A stretch of DNA of 32,712 bases from an uncultured Anaerotruncus sp. (GCA_905210995.1 CAJLZE010000017.1:1-32712), one strand, 5' to 3'. Positions 22,423-31,558 are shown, counted from the first letter of the stretch. Notes: generated from the sequence alone by a model not told the origin. A program made the numbers and translations.

Positions 22423-24804
22423 TCAGTTGATGAATCCGCGCGTCACGTCTATCACATCGGCAAGCGAACGCAGCCGCGACACGATCGAATTATAATGGTC
22501 AATGTTCTTGCAGGCGACCTTGACGCCGATCTGCATCGTGTCGTCCGACCGCTTCTGCGAGTTGATCTGAAGGATAGACACCTTCATCTCGGCAAGTGCG
22601 CTGGTTATATCCGCAATAAGAGTTATGGTGTTGTATGCGTGTATCTGCACCTGAGCCTCGTAAACGCCCGCGCCCGCCTCGCCCGCGCCCTTTTCCCAGT
22701 CGGCGGGTATCCAGCGGTCGGCATTGTAGAGGTTGTGCATTCCCTGAATGACGTTGGGGCAGTCACGTTTGTGTATCGAAATGCCGTGCCCCTGCGTGAT
22801 AAAGCCTATTATCGGGTCGCCCGGCAGAGGGTTGCAGCAGCGCGCGAACTTCACCTCGCAGCCGACCTCGCCGTCAACGACGACGCCGCTGTTGGTCTTT
22901 ACGTTCTTAGGCGCTTTTGCCACCTGCACCTGCGCCGCCTCGGTGATGGGCGCGGGCGTCTCATCCGGCTTGACGATGCGGTCAAATTCGTCGCGCAGCT
23001 TTACCGAAAGCTTTGAAACGGACAGCCCGCCATAGCCTATGGTGTTGAAAAGGTCGTCGTTTGAGGCAAACCCGGTGCGGGCGCCTACGGCAGCACACAC
23101 CTCGCAGAACTGCGCGTCGGTAAACGAGCGTCCGTAGCGCTTCAGCTCATTTTCAAGCGCCGCGCGGCCGACGACGATATTGTCGGCGCGCTTTTCCTTT
23201 TTGAACCACTGGCGTATCTTTGTGCGCGCCTCGCTGGTCTTTACGATCTTGAGCCAGTCGCGGCTCGGTCCCTTTGAGGCGGACGAGGTGATGATCTCAA
23301 CTATCTCGCCGTTCTGCGGCACGCGGTCTATCGGCACTATCATGCCGTTGATCTTGGCACCCGTCATCTTGTTGCCGACGGCGGAGTGTATCGCATAGGC
23401 GAAATCTATGACCGTCGAGCCGTACGGCAGCGCAATAACGTCGCCCTTCGGCGTAAAAACATACGTCTCCTCATGGAACACGTCTGTCTTGAGCGCCTGC
23501 ATGAACTCATCGGGGTCGCGCGTGCCGTCCTCGGTCTCGATGAGCCTTGCGATCCATTCGAGCTTGTGGTCTATATCGGCTTTCGACTTTTCCCCGCTCT
23601 TGTATTTCCAGTGCGCGGCAACGCCGTATTCGGCTATCTCGTGCATCTCGCGCGTTCTTATCTGAACCTCGAACGGTATGCCGTCTCTGCCTATGACCGT
23701 CGTGTGCAGCGAGCGGTACATATTTGGCTTAGGCGTTGAGATATAGTCCTTGAACCTGCCCGGCATGGATTTGAACATCTCGTGGATTATGCCGAGCACG
23801 GTGTAGCACTCAAGCTCGGTGCCGACGATTATGCGCAGCGCGTAGAAGTCGTATATCTCGTCAAAGCTCTTGTTCTGTGTGTACATCTTGCGGTATATGC
23901 TGTATACCGTCTTTATGCGTCCTTCAAGCACAAAATCAATATTGTATTCGCGCAGCTTGGCATCGACCGTGGCGCGGATATTTTCAATGAAATTCTGGTT
24001 CTGACCGTACTTTTTCTCGATATCGTCCTTGACCTCGGCATATCCGATCGGATCAAGATAAAAAAGTCCGAGATTTTCAAGCTCCTGCTTGACCCTCTGC
24101 ATACCGAGGCGGTGGGCAAGCGGCGCGTAGACCTGCATCGTTTCAAGCGCTATCGTGCGCTGCTTTTTCTCCGACTTCGCACCGAGCGTGCGCATATTGT
24201 GCAGGCGGTCGCAGAGCTTGATGAAGATGACACGGATATCCTTCGACATCGCGAGCAGCATCTTGCGCAGGTTTTCGATGTGCTCCTCTTCCTTGTCCTC
24301 GACCGAGAGCGCCACTATTTTTGTAAGTCCGTCAACGAGCATGGCAACGGTCGGACCGAACTGCTTTGATATATCCTCAAGGCTCGTTTTATCCGAGCAG
24401 TCCTCTACCGTGTCGTGAAGCAGCGCGGCGCACACCGAGTCGGTGTCAAGCCCCAGCCCGGCAACGATCTCGGCGACTGCGAGCGGGTGCGAGACATAAG
24501 GCTCGCCGCTGTCGCGGAACTGTCCCTCGTGCATGCGCGCGGCATATTCGTATGCCTTTTTGATTTTCGGGATATCGTAATTCTTGCCGTTTCCGGCGGC
24601 GCGAAGAATACCGTAGAGCCGCTCCGGACCCGCCTCTGCGGGTATCTGCGTGTGTCTGTGCCCATGCTGCTCGTCGGGATCGACGCCGAGAAGCGTGCGC
24701 TCGGGTGCTGCGGGTGCGGTCTTTACGCCCTCGGATGCATCGCTCTCCGTCTTGGTGTTGATGTCCGCGGCAAGTGTTTTTTCTTTTTCGTTCGTGTTGC
24801 TCAT
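22423..24804 (-). CDS. relA: Bifunctional (p)ppGpp synthetase/hydrolase (RelA/SpoT homologue)
   Basis: 793 residues: an N-terminal low-complexity extension of about 60, an HD hydrolase domain with HDTVED at 130-135 and HNMRTLG further on, the synthetase domain with RIKTVYSIYRKM and RFKDYISTPKPNMYRSLHT (the RxKD charge pattern of Mn-dependent bifunctional enzymes), then TGS, a helical region, a conserved CC motif (ARCCNPLPGD) and a C-terminal ACT domain. It makes and degrades the stringent-response alarmone in response to uncharged tRNA on ribosomes. The SD GAGG is 12 nt from the ATG. It lies 27 nt after recJ. The 60-residue extension is longer than in Bacillus Rel. Confidence 0.97.
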   Translation of the reverse strand: MSNTNEKEKTLAADINTKTESDASEGVKTAPAAPERTLLGVDPDEQHGHRHTQIPAEAGPERLYGILRAAGNGKNYDIPKIKKAYEYAARMHEGQFRDSGEPYVSHPLAVAEIVAGLGLDTDSVCAALLHDTVEDCSDKTSLEDISKQFGPTVAMLVDGLTKIVALSVEDKEEEHIENLRKMLLAMSKDIRVIFIKLCDRLHNMRTLGAKSEKKQRTIALETMQVYAPLAHRLGMQRVKQELENLGLFYLDPIGYAEVKDDIEKKYGQNQNFIENIRATVDAKLREYNIDFVLEGRIKTVYSIYRKMYTQNKSFDEIYDFYALRIIVGTELECYTVLGIIHEMFKSMPGRFKDYISTPKPNMYRSLHTTVIGRDGIPFEVQIRTREMHEIAEYGVAAHWKYKSGEKSKADIDHKLEWIARLIETEDGTRDPDEFMQALKTDVFHEETYVFTPKGDVIALPYGSTVIDFAYAIHSAVGNKMTGAKINGMIVPIDRVPQNGEIVEIITSSASKGPSRDWLKIVKTSEARTKIRQWFKKEKRADNIVVGRAALENELKRYGRSFTDAQFCEVCAAVGARTGFASNDDLFNTIGYGGLSVSKLSVKLRDEFDRIVKPDETPAPITEAAQVQVAKAPKNVKTNSGVVVDGEVGCEVKFARCCNPLPGDPIIGFITQGHGISIHKRDCPNVIQGMHNLYNADRWIPADWEKGAGEAGAGVYEAQVQIHAYNTITLIADITSALAEMKVSILQINSQKRSDDTMQIGVKVACKNIDHYNSIVSRLRSLADVIDVTRGFIN

Positions 24805-24831
24805 TGTATATCGGGTCCTCGGGTGGATTTG

Positions 24832-27075
24832 TCATATCGTTTTATTTTCGCCGGTGCAGCGTTCGCGCAGACGGCGGAGAAGGCGCGAGCCTTCAAGATC
24901 GGTCTTTCCCCTTGACGGGACGGCGCATATGCGGAAGCAGTCTGCCGTAGGTTCGTCAACGCGGAAAATACCCATCTCGTCAAAAATGTCAAGAACGACG
25001 CGGAATTTCAGATATCCCACCGGGTCGTTCGGCATATCTCTGTTTATCAGCCACAGTGCGGTCGAGGCCGTGAAGGTGTCGTGCCCGCCGCAAAGCTCGC
25101 GGTTGAGCGCACGGTAAACGCGTGCAAAATCGCGCCTTGTGGGTATCATGCTCTCATCGACGCTCCCGGTGCCGTTTCTGATCCCGTCAAAGCGGCGTCG
25201 ATCCTCATTTATCGCGTTGCGGCGGTCGTCGCACAGCCGTGCGTCGCTCACAAGGAGCTGGAGCGACGAAATACCGCGGAATTCGTTTATATCAAGCGTG
25301 AAAAGCAGATCTATCTTATCGTTTTCGTGAAAATCGAGCGATGCCGCGGGCATACCGAACCATACGGCGCCGAGCACGTTCCCGTCGGCATTGACGGTCA
25401 GCTTTGTGTGCTTGCCCGCGCCTATTGCCGATATGCGCATGACCGTCGCGTTTTTAAGCACGAACGACGGTGTGGGATTTGCCACTCCGCACGGTTCAAA
25501 GGCGCGCAGCTCTCCGGCAAGCTCCATCGTGAGGTCGCTGCCCTTCACCTCGCAGTCGGCGTTAACGGTGAGCCGCACCTCGCCGCCGTTAAGACGTGCG
25601 CGGGCGTATTCGTTTATCCGTCTGCGGAATTCATCTATCCTGCCGCGCTCGACCGACAGCCCCGCGGCAAGCTCGTGCCCGCCGTAGCGCGTCAGTATGT
25701 CGGCGCAGGAGCCGAGCGCGTCGCAAAGGTTTATACCCTTTACGCTTCTGCCCGAGCCCTTGCCTATGTCGTCCGGCTGCGGCTCGGCATCCTCCTCGCC
25801 GCGGTGACAACCGTCAAAGGTGATGAGTATCGCGGGCATACCGTATTTTTCGACCACGCGGGAGGCGACGATGCCTATTATCCCCTGCTTCCACGCGTCG
25901 TCGGCGACTACGATAACGCGGTCGTTTTCGGGATCGCACTCCTCCTCTATCCGCACGAACGCCTCCTCGGCGGTGCGGTTCTCTTCGACCTGCCGCTCGC
26001 GGTTTATCTCGCAAAGACGTGCTGCCAGCTCGTCGGCGCGCCGCCTGTCGGAGGTGAGAAAGAGATCGGCTGCGATATCGGCACTTGCCATTCTTCCCGC
26101 GGCGTTTATCTTCGGCGCGATCCCGAACCCGATATACCCCGCGTTCACGCGGCGCTTTTTCGGAGCCGACGCCTGCCCGTCTGCCCCCTTTACGCCATGC
26201 CCCGACTGCGCCGCCTCAAGCAGCGCGGCAAGCCCCGGGCGTTTTGTGTGTTCTATCTGCGAAAGCCCGTAGGCTACTATCATGCGGTTTTCATCGGTCA
26301 GCGGCATGACATCCGCTATCGTGCCTATCGCGGCAAGGTCGGCAAAACCGCGGAAAGCACGGCGCACGCCGTCGCTCTCGGGCTCTCCGCGCTCCTTTGA
26401 TATCGCCGATTCGCAGGCGCATATCAGCTTGAATACCACACCCACGCCGGCAAGATCACGGAAGGGATACGGGCTGTCGGAACGGTGCGGATTTATGACC
26501 GCAACGGCACGCGGCAGTGTCTCGCGGCACTCGTGATGGTCGGTGACTATAACGTCGATACCGAGCTTTGCGGCATAATCGACCTCAGCCTCCGCCGTGA
26601 TACCGGTATCGACCGTTATCACGAGCGTTGCGCCGTGCGCCGCGATCGTGTCGAGCGCCGCACAGGTCACGCCGTAGCCCTCTTCGCTGCGGCTCGGTAT
26701 GTAATATTCGATATCAAGCCCGGGGTCTCTGCCGAGCAGGTAAAGGTAAAGCGCACTCACTGAGGTAACGCCGTCAACGTCGTAGTCGCCGTATATCACG
26801 ATATGCTCCGACGGGTCGGCAAGGGCGCGTTCTATCCTCTCCACCGCCGCAGCCATATCCGGCAGCAGGAAGGGGTCATGAATGAGAGTGTCTCCCATCG
26901 TGAGGAAGGTACGCGCCGCCTCGGGCGTTTTGTATCCGCGCCCGCAAAGCAGCCTTGCGACGATGGGCGACACACCGAGAGCCGACGATATCGCCGCCTC
27001 AGCCCCGCCGTCGTCCGTCGGCTGTGCGCAGCGCAGCTCCCAGATCTTTTCCTTTGTGCTTTTGCCTGTTTTCAT
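24832..27075 (-). CDS. recJ: Single-stranded-DNA-specific exonuclease RecJ
   Basis: RecJ degrades single-stranded DNA 5' to 3' in recombination and repair. About 747 residues with the DHH-family motifs DYDVDGVTS (I), VTVDTGI (II), VTDHHE (III), GVVFKL, and the DHHA1-type AGGHELAAGLS-like RYGGHELAAG, followed by the OB-like and C-terminal regions of Firmicute RecJ. The frame can start at a TTG (27084) or the ATG at 27073-27075; an AAGG lies 5 and 14 nt from them. Aligned with the anti-SD sequence, the ATG fits somewhat better; the start is uncertain by three codons. It is 16 nt after the rseC-like gene. Confidence 0.95.
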   Translation of the reverse strand: MKTGKSTKEKIWELRCAQPTDDGGAEAAISSALGVSPIVARLLCGRGYKTPEAARTFLTMGDTLIHDPFLLPDMAAAVERIERALADPSEHIVIYGDYDVDGVTSVSALYLYLLGRDPGLDIEYYIPSRSEEGYGVTCAALDTIAAHGATLVITVDTGITAEAEVDYAAKLGIDVIVTDHHECRETLPRAVAVINPHRSDSPYPFRDLAGVGVVFKLICACESAISKERGEPESDGVRRAFRGFADLAAIGTIADVMPLTDENRMIVAYGLSQIEHTKRPGLAALLEAAQSGHGVKGADGQASAPKKRRVNAGYIGFGIAPKINAAGRMASADIAADLFLTSDRRRADELAARLCEINRERQVEENRTAEEAFVRIEEECDPENDRVIVVADDAWKQGIIGIVASRVVEKYGMPAILITFDGCHRGEEDAEPQPDDIGKGSGRSVKGINLCDALGSCADILTRYGGHELAAGLSVERGRIDEFRRRINEYARARLNGGEVRLTVNADCEVKGSDLTMELAGELRAFEPCGVANPTPSFVLKNATVMRISAIGAGKHTKLTVNADGNVLGAVWFGMPAASLDFHENDKIDLLFTLDINEFRGISSLQLLVSDARLCDDRRNAINEDRRRFDGIRNGTGSVDESMIPTRRDFARVYRALNRELCGGHDTFTASTALWLINRDMPNDPVGYLKFRVVLDIFDEMGIFRVDEPTADCFRICAVPSRGKTDLEGSRLLRRLRERCTGENKTI

Positions 27076-27091
27076 AAAATTCAAGTAAACC

Positions 27092-27577
27092 TTAATTCAA
27101 GTTAGTTTTGTTTTCCGGCTCAGCCGTCGGATCCGCCGCATCTTTCGCGTGTGCGATTATCTCCGTCACCGTTACATCGGCACGGCCGCGGACGCAGAAG
27201 CGCGAATAGATCGCCGCAAATACAAGACCGGCTGCAAATCCCCCGACGGCGGAAAGGCTGCGGTAAAGCTCGCTCCCCGTGACGTGCGAAAAAACAAAAT
27301 ATGCCGCAATGGCAAGCAGGCAGGGCAGAATGAACACGAGCGCGGCATAGCCGAGCATACGCCCCGAGCTGCTTTCAAGCGCCACGGTGTCTCCCACAGC
27401 AGCGCCGGCGCTGTTCAGAGCACGCGTGTCTAGCCTGCTCTCGCCGCCGAGCAGCGTGCACACCGAGCAGGTGCCGTCCTCGCTCCTCTTATGGCAGCCC
27501 TCGCACGCCGCGCGCCTTTCCGTGGCGACAACGGCGTATTTTCCGTCAATACTTATTACCTTGCCCTCGCTCCTCAT
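27092..27577 (-). CDS. RseC/MucC-like membrane redox regulator family protein
   Basis: 161 residues. An N-terminal soluble domain has a four-cysteine cluster (Cys25, Cys28, Cys37, Cys40; CEGC then CSVC), followed by two membrane helices (about 74-97 and 107-126) and a short acidic tail. This matches the RseC (positive regulator of sigma-E activity, SoxR-reducing) family, whose members often accompany the Rnf electron-transfer complex and may carry a metal or redox centre. No rnf gene is in the window. The frame opens with a TTG codon directly before the ATG; the ATG at 27575-27577 is chosen, with SD GAGG 7 nt ahead. Confidence 0.88.
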   Translation of the reverse strand: MRSEGKVISIDGKYAVVATERRAACEGCHKRSEDGTCSVCTLLGGESRLDTRALNSAGAAVGDTVALESSSGRMLGYAALVFILPCLLAIAAYFVFSHVTGSELYRSLSAVGGFAAGLVFAAIYSRFCVRGRADVTVTEIIAHAKDAADPTAEPENKTNLN

Positions 27578-27628
27578 CAACCGACCTCACTGTATCTGTC
27601 AGAGTGTGCTCCCCGCTTCGGGAAAGCG

Positions 27629-29275
27629 TCATTTTTTCTCGTTTTTTGACGGAGCTGCGGATGCTATGACGGCAAGTGCCGTCTTCAGTCCGTCAAGCGC
27701 GGCGCTCGTTATGCCGCCGGCATAGCCCGCGCCCTCTCCGCAGGGATAGACCGCGCCCTTGCCCGGTGCACGGCGATCGTCTCCGCGCAGTATGCGCACC
27801 GGAGCCGACGTGCGCGTTTCGACACCCGAAAGCACGACGTCGGGAGCACCGAAGCCGGCAACGCGGGAATCGAATATTTCAAGTCCGCGGCAAAGCCCGC
27901 GGCAGATCTGCTCGGGCAGCACCTGCCAGAGATCAGCGCACTGCCGGCTGCCGCGCGTGTATGTCGGGATTATTCTTGACGGCTCGGAGAACGGAGTGCC
28001 CGCCGCGGGCGGTCCCGCCCTAAAATCGCCCGCAGTCTCTACCGGCCCGGCATAGCTCCGCCCGCCTGCGGCAAAGGCGGCTCTTTCGAGCCTGCGCTGG
28101 AACGCGATACCGTCGCGCGGTGACGTTCCGCAGTCCTCGGGCAGAACGCTGACCGCAAGCGCGGAGTTTGAATTGCGCCCGGCGCGTGCGTGCTCGCTCA
28201 TTCCGTTTACGACGACGGCGCCCTCCTCACTCGTCGCGGCAATGACCTCGCCGCCCGGACACATGCAGAAAGTATAAACGCCGCGCTCGCCGCGCGTGTC
28301 GGAAAGCGTGTATTCGGCGTGACCGAGCCGTTCGTCGCCCGCGTGAGAACCGAACATTGCACGGTCGATATCCTCGGTCAGGTGCTCAACGCGCACTCCG
28401 ACCGAAAAAGGCTTGCTCTCGACGGCATATCCGTCGGAGATGAGATATTCATATGTGTCGCGCGCGCTGTGCCCCGTGGCAAGTATCGCCGCGCCGCAGC
28501 GGATGTCCCCGCGGCTCGTATGCGCCGCAAGCGAATCGTCCGCAAGCTCGGTGACGCCCTCAAAGCGGCAGCGATAGAGCAGCGTTCCGCCGCACTCCTC
28601 GATGCGGTCGAGCAGCCTGCCGACGACGCCGCGCAAAAGATCGGTGCCGACGTGCGGCTTTGAGCGCCACATGATCTCCTCCGGTGCACCGAACTCGCAC
28701 AAGCGGCGCAGAACGTAGGCGATGTGCGGATCGCCTATGCGCGTGACGAGCTTGCCGTCGGAGAATGTTCCCGCACCGCCGGCACCGAACTGAACGTTCG
28801 ACTCGGGGTCGAGCTCGCCGCCGCCGAAAAACGTTTCGACTCTGCGCACTCTGTCCGGCGCGGCATCGCCGCGGTCGATGAGTATCGGGCGATATCCCTC
28901 CTCGGCGAGCATAAGCGCCGCAAACATCCCCGCGGGTCCCATTCCGACCACGAGCGGAGGCGCCGCAAGCGGAGCCGTGCCGCGCACGATATCAAAGTTA
29001 TCGTCGGGAATGCTGCGTATGCCCTCGTCGGCTGCGCGGCGCGCGTCAACGGAAAAAGGCTCGTCCGCCTCGACCGCCACGGTGTAGACAAAGCGTATCA
29101 TATCGCGCCGTCTTGCGTCCACCGATCTCCTGTAAAGGTGAAAACGAAGCGGAACACCGTCCGCTCCGACCCGTTTCATCATTCTTGCGGCGGCGTCAAC
29201 CGCCGCCGCATCACCGGCTGTGAAGGGAAGCACTATCGGCCCCGTCAGCAACCGGCGGAAGGTTATTTTGCTCAT
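27629..29275 (-). CDS. FAD-dependent dehydrogenase of the COG2509 type
   Basis: 548 residues. An N-terminal domain of about 100 residues (with RRSVDARRRDMIRFVYTV) is followed by a FAD-binding Rossmann motif VVGMGPAGMFAALMLAE at about 108, FGAGGAGTFSDGKL, ILATGHSARD, SVGVRVEHL, and a C-terminal GEGAGYAGGITSAA motif. This whole arrangement is the COG2509 family of uncharacterised flavoproteins, often annotated as an FAD-dependent dehydrogenase. Its substrate is unknown. The ATG at 29275 has GGAG 9 nt upstream. Its position between cdaR and rseC suggests a redox task, but that is only context. Confidence 0.93.
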   Translation of the reverse strand: MSKITFRRLLTGPIVLPFTAGDAAAVDAAARMMKRVGADGVPLRFHLYRRSVDARRRDMIRFVYTVAVEADEPFSVDARRAADEGIRSIPDDNFDIVRGTAPLAAPPLVVGMGPAGMFAALMLAEEGYRPILIDRGDAAPDRVRRVETFFGGGELDPESNVQFGAGGAGTFSDGKLVTRIGDPHIAYVLRRLCEFGAPEEIMWRSKPHVGTDLLRGVVGRLLDRIEECGGTLLYRCRFEGVTELADDSLAAHTSRGDIRCGAAILATGHSARDTYEYLISDGYAVESKPFSVGVRVEHLTEDIDRAMFGSHAGDERLGHAEYTLSDTRGERGVYTFCMCPGGEVIAATSEEGAVVVNGMSEHARAGRNSNSALAVSVLPEDCGTSPRDGIAFQRRLERAAFAAGGRSYAGPVETAGDFRAGPPAAGTPFSEPSRIIPTYTRGSRQCADLWQVLPEQICRGLCRGLEIFDSRVAGFGAPDVVLSGVETRTSAPVRILRGDDRRAPGKGAVYPCGEGAGYAGGITSAALDGLKTALAVIASAAPSKNEKK

Positions 29276-29318
29276 ATGTGTTTTCTCCGTATTACCGTGT
29301 TACCGTTTTGCGCCGTCC

Positions 29319-30356
29319 TCACGGCATATCCTCGTCCGCAGGCTCTGTGTCCGCAGGCTTTTCGGCGAACGACAGGCTGATATCGACGTTCTCGGGCGCG
29401 TCAACAAAGCTGACGCCCGCAGGGAGCAGCGAATCGGTGAGCTTTACCGTGTATCTGTCCTTTGCGTCTGTCGTGAGCGTGAGCACCACAAGCTTATCTA
29501 TGCCCTCAACGAGCTTCGGATCTCCCCGCAGCGTCACCGATATTGGCGATATCATCGCGCCGCGGTAATATTCCGACGGAAAGCCCGGTGCGGTCTCGAC
29601 CGCAAGCTGTACTATCTTGTCTGTGTAAATGCCGAGCGACACGGTGATGTCGCGCACGTCGAGCCGCAGATATTTGGCATCGACCGGGAGACCGTCCTTA
29701 TCGACAGCCTCAAGCACACCGGTCGCAACAACGCCGGTGGTTATCGTGCCGAGGTCTATCTCGGCTCTTGCGGCGGCGATACGCTCAAGCAGGCTGCGCG
29801 GTCCGCTCACCGTCACCGTTTCACGGTCCTTCTCGATCGACGCGATGGTATACGACGCGTCTATGCGGTAGTGCGGCACGACCTCGACGGGTATCTCGCG
29901 CGACGCAAGCTCGTCGGTATAGATATTGACCGCCGACGGCTCGGTGTTTATCTTTTCGACGCCGACGGGAAGATCGACGAGCACCGGCATGAGATGGCGG
30001 TCGGCTGTCGTTATGCCGCCGACGTTGATATATGCGCGGAAATCCTCGGATGTGAGCGTGTTTATGTTGCTGCGCTTGCCGCGCACGGTAACGCTCACTG
30101 CGCTCTCCTCAAGGTTTATGACCGACATTTTGTTGAGCTCCGCAAGCGTCTCCGAGCCCTCGACCTCGACGGGAATGAGCGTAAAGGTCTTCTCGTAATC
30201 GTCGGAATCGTTGTCTATGACATAAAGCCATATGGAAAAGGCAAGGATGAGGCATACTATGCGCGCAATGATCTGAAGCCCGCCGTGCCTTACTTCGCCG
30301 TCGTCTGCGGTTTCTGCGTCATACACGTATCCGTTTTCTTTTTTTCGGTCTTTCAT
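29319..30356 (-). CDS. cdaR: CdaA regulatory protein CdaR (YbbR-domain protein)
   Basis: 345 residues: a short charged N-terminus, one transmembrane helix (about 27-47, IIARIVCLILAFSIWLYVI), and an extracellular part made of repeated YbbR domains, seen as recurrent DLPVxVEKI, SREIPVEVVPHY, TVSGPRSLLERI and SVTLRGDPKLVEGI motifs. CdaR binds CdaA and modulates its c-di-AMP synthesis. It follows cdaA by 12 nt in the usual cdaA-cdaR order. glmM, often the third gene, is not present; a flavoprotein gene follows instead. Confidence 0.95.
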   Translation of the reverse strand: MKDRKKENGYVYDAETADDGEVRHGGLQIIARIVCLILAFSIWLYVIDNDSDDYEKTFTLIPVEVEGSETLAELNKMSVINLEESAVSVTVRGKRSNINTLTSEDFRAYINVGGITTADRHLMPVLVDLPVGVEKINTEPSAVNIYTDELASREIPVEVVPHYRIDASYTIASIEKDRETVTVSGPRSLLERIAAARAEIDLGTITTGVVATGVLEAVDKDGLPVDAKYLRLDVRDITVSLGIYTDKIVQLAVETAPGFPSEYYRGAMISPISVTLRGDPKLVEGIDKLVVLTLTTDAKDRYTVKLTDSLLPAGVSFVDAPENVDISLSFAEKPADTEPADEDMP

Positions 30357-30368
30357 CCCGCACCCTCC

Positions 30369-31319
30369 TTACCGTTTCGTTTCTTTCCCGGACAGTGCAT
30401 CCGCGGAGTTCTTTTCTTTCTCCTTCGCACGCTCCGCGCGTTCCGCGGCGCGCCGTGCGCGCCTGCCTATCTTCTTTACCGACCCCTCGACCGGCATGAG
30501 ATACTTGAGGAGCTGCTGCTTCAGCGTGGCGTAATTGAAATTGCGTTCGAGCTCGCCGTCAACGGCAAGAGATATCGTACCGGTCTCCTCCGACACGACT
30601 ATGACCACGGCGTCGCTGACCTCGCTCAGCCCCAGCGCCGAGCGGTGACGGGTGCCGAGATCCTTGTTGACATCCTTTGTCGAAAGCGGCAGATAACACC
30701 CCGCAGCGTAAATGCGGCGGTTGCGTATTATCACCGCACCGTCGTGGAGCGGCGCCTTGTTGACGAAAATATTGCGCAGGAGCGGCGCCGAAAGATCGGC
30801 GTTTATGATAACGCCCTGACCGAGATATTCGCCGAGCCTTGTGTTGCGCTCGATCGCTATGAGAGCGCCCGTCTGCGTGCGTGCAAGGGCGTCCGCCGCC
30901 TCGCTGAGGACGTCCGCCATCTCGACGATCTTCTTCATGTCCCCCGCGTTGAGGCTGCGCAGCCCGCGTATGGGCGTCGTGCCGAATCGCTCAAGAGCGG
31001 CGCGCAGGTCCGACTGGAATATGACGATAATGGCTATCATGCCTACCTGATAGAAGTTCTGAAGCACAAAGCGCAGCGCCTTGAGGTTGAGCGCGATGCT
31101 CAGGAGCATTACGGCAATAACGAACAAAAGCCCCATGGCGAGCCTGCCGGCACGCCTGTTGCGTATGAAGCGGTAGATATAGAAAAGCAGCGCGGCGAGT
31201 ATGAGAATGTCGATAACGTCGGCAAATCTCATACCGCGCAGGGCGTCAAGAATATATGAATTGCAGAATTCGGCTGCCGAGCTGAAAAAGGCAGCCAACT
31301 TCTCGAAAAACGTTGTCAT
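30369..31319 (-). CDS. cdaA: Diadenylate cyclase CdaA
   Basis: CdaA condenses two ATP into c-di-AMP, the essential messenger controlling potassium and turgor, at the membrane. 316 residues with three hydrophobic helices (about 33-50, 58-76, 88-102) and the DAC domain: DGA at 193-195, GTRHR at 222-226, SEETG at 243-247. A Lys/Arg/Ala/Glu-rich tail of about 45 residues extends the C-terminus. The frame runs to TTG 31373 and ATG 31334, but the ATG at 31317-31319 is preferred, since GGGG lies 9 nt upstream and the helices start in register. A promoter at 31379-31407 serves it, and through it possibly the whole run to divIC. Confidence 0.96.
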   Translation of the reverse strand: MTTFFEKLAAFFSSAAEFCNSYILDALRGMRFADVIDILILAALLFYIYRFIRNRRAGRLAMGLLFVIAVMLLSIALNLKALRFVLQNFYQVGMIAIIVIFQSDLRAALERFGTTPIRGLRSLNAGDMKKIVEMADVLSEAADALARTQTGALIAIERNTRLGEYLGQGVIINADLSAPLLRNIFVNKAPLHDGAVIIRNRRIYAAGCYLPLSTKDVNKDLGTRHRSALGLSEVSDAVVIVVSEETGTISLAVDGELERNFNYATLKQQLLKYLMPVEGSVKKIGRRARRAAERAERAKEKEKNSADALSGKETKR

Positions 31320-31378
31320 GCGATCAGTCCCCATCCGTAAGTATCGATTGCAGATCCGGTCAAACCGAGTCAATTATA

Positions 31379-31407
31379 ATATTACCACAACACACGTGAT
31401 TTTTCAA
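31379..31407 (-). promoter_or_regulatory. Promoter of cdaA and perhaps the 14-gene run
   Basis: Minus strand TTGAAA (31402-31407) and TAATAT (31379-31384) with a 17-nt spacer. A TATAAT at 31373-31378 overlaps but lacks a spaced -35. The transcript would begin near 31370. Confidence 0.65.
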
Positions 31408-31442
31408 TAGGTTTTAAATATATATTCAAAAAAATATATGGT

Positions 31443-31476
31443 AAGACCGCCCCGGTCAGCGCCTCGCAGCGGTCTT
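31443..31476 (+). repeat. 8-bp inverted repeat upstream of the Fe-ADH promoter
   Basis: AAGACCGC (31443-31450) and GCGGTCTT (31469-31476) are exact reverse complements 18 nt apart, between the divergent cdaA and Fe-ADH promoters. A terminator is unlikely because only a short T-run follows. Confidence 0.4.
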
Positions 31477-31496
31477 TGTTCACATTGCGTTCATTA

Positions 31497-31524
31497 TTGT
31501 GAGGTACAATACGAGCAGTACAAT
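31497..31524 (+). promoter_or_regulatory. Probable promoter of the Fe-alcohol dehydrogenase with repeated box
   Basis: TTGTGA (31497-31502) and TACAAT (31519-31524) with a 16-nt spacer. GTACAATAC occurs twice (31504-31512 and 31518-31526), 14 nt apart, so either copy could be a -10 or part of a binding site. Confidence 0.45.
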
Positions 31525-31558
31525 ACCGCCGACAGGCGGAAGGAAGGAACGTTACGCC

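Noticed and set aside
27578..27580. TTG as the start of the RseC-like gene
   Set aside because: It is directly before an ATG with a well-placed SD.
29220..31259. 679-codon plus-strand frame opposite cdaR and cdaA
   Set aside because: It spans two genes with clear families on the other strand and shows no recognisable domain; a codon-usage shadow.
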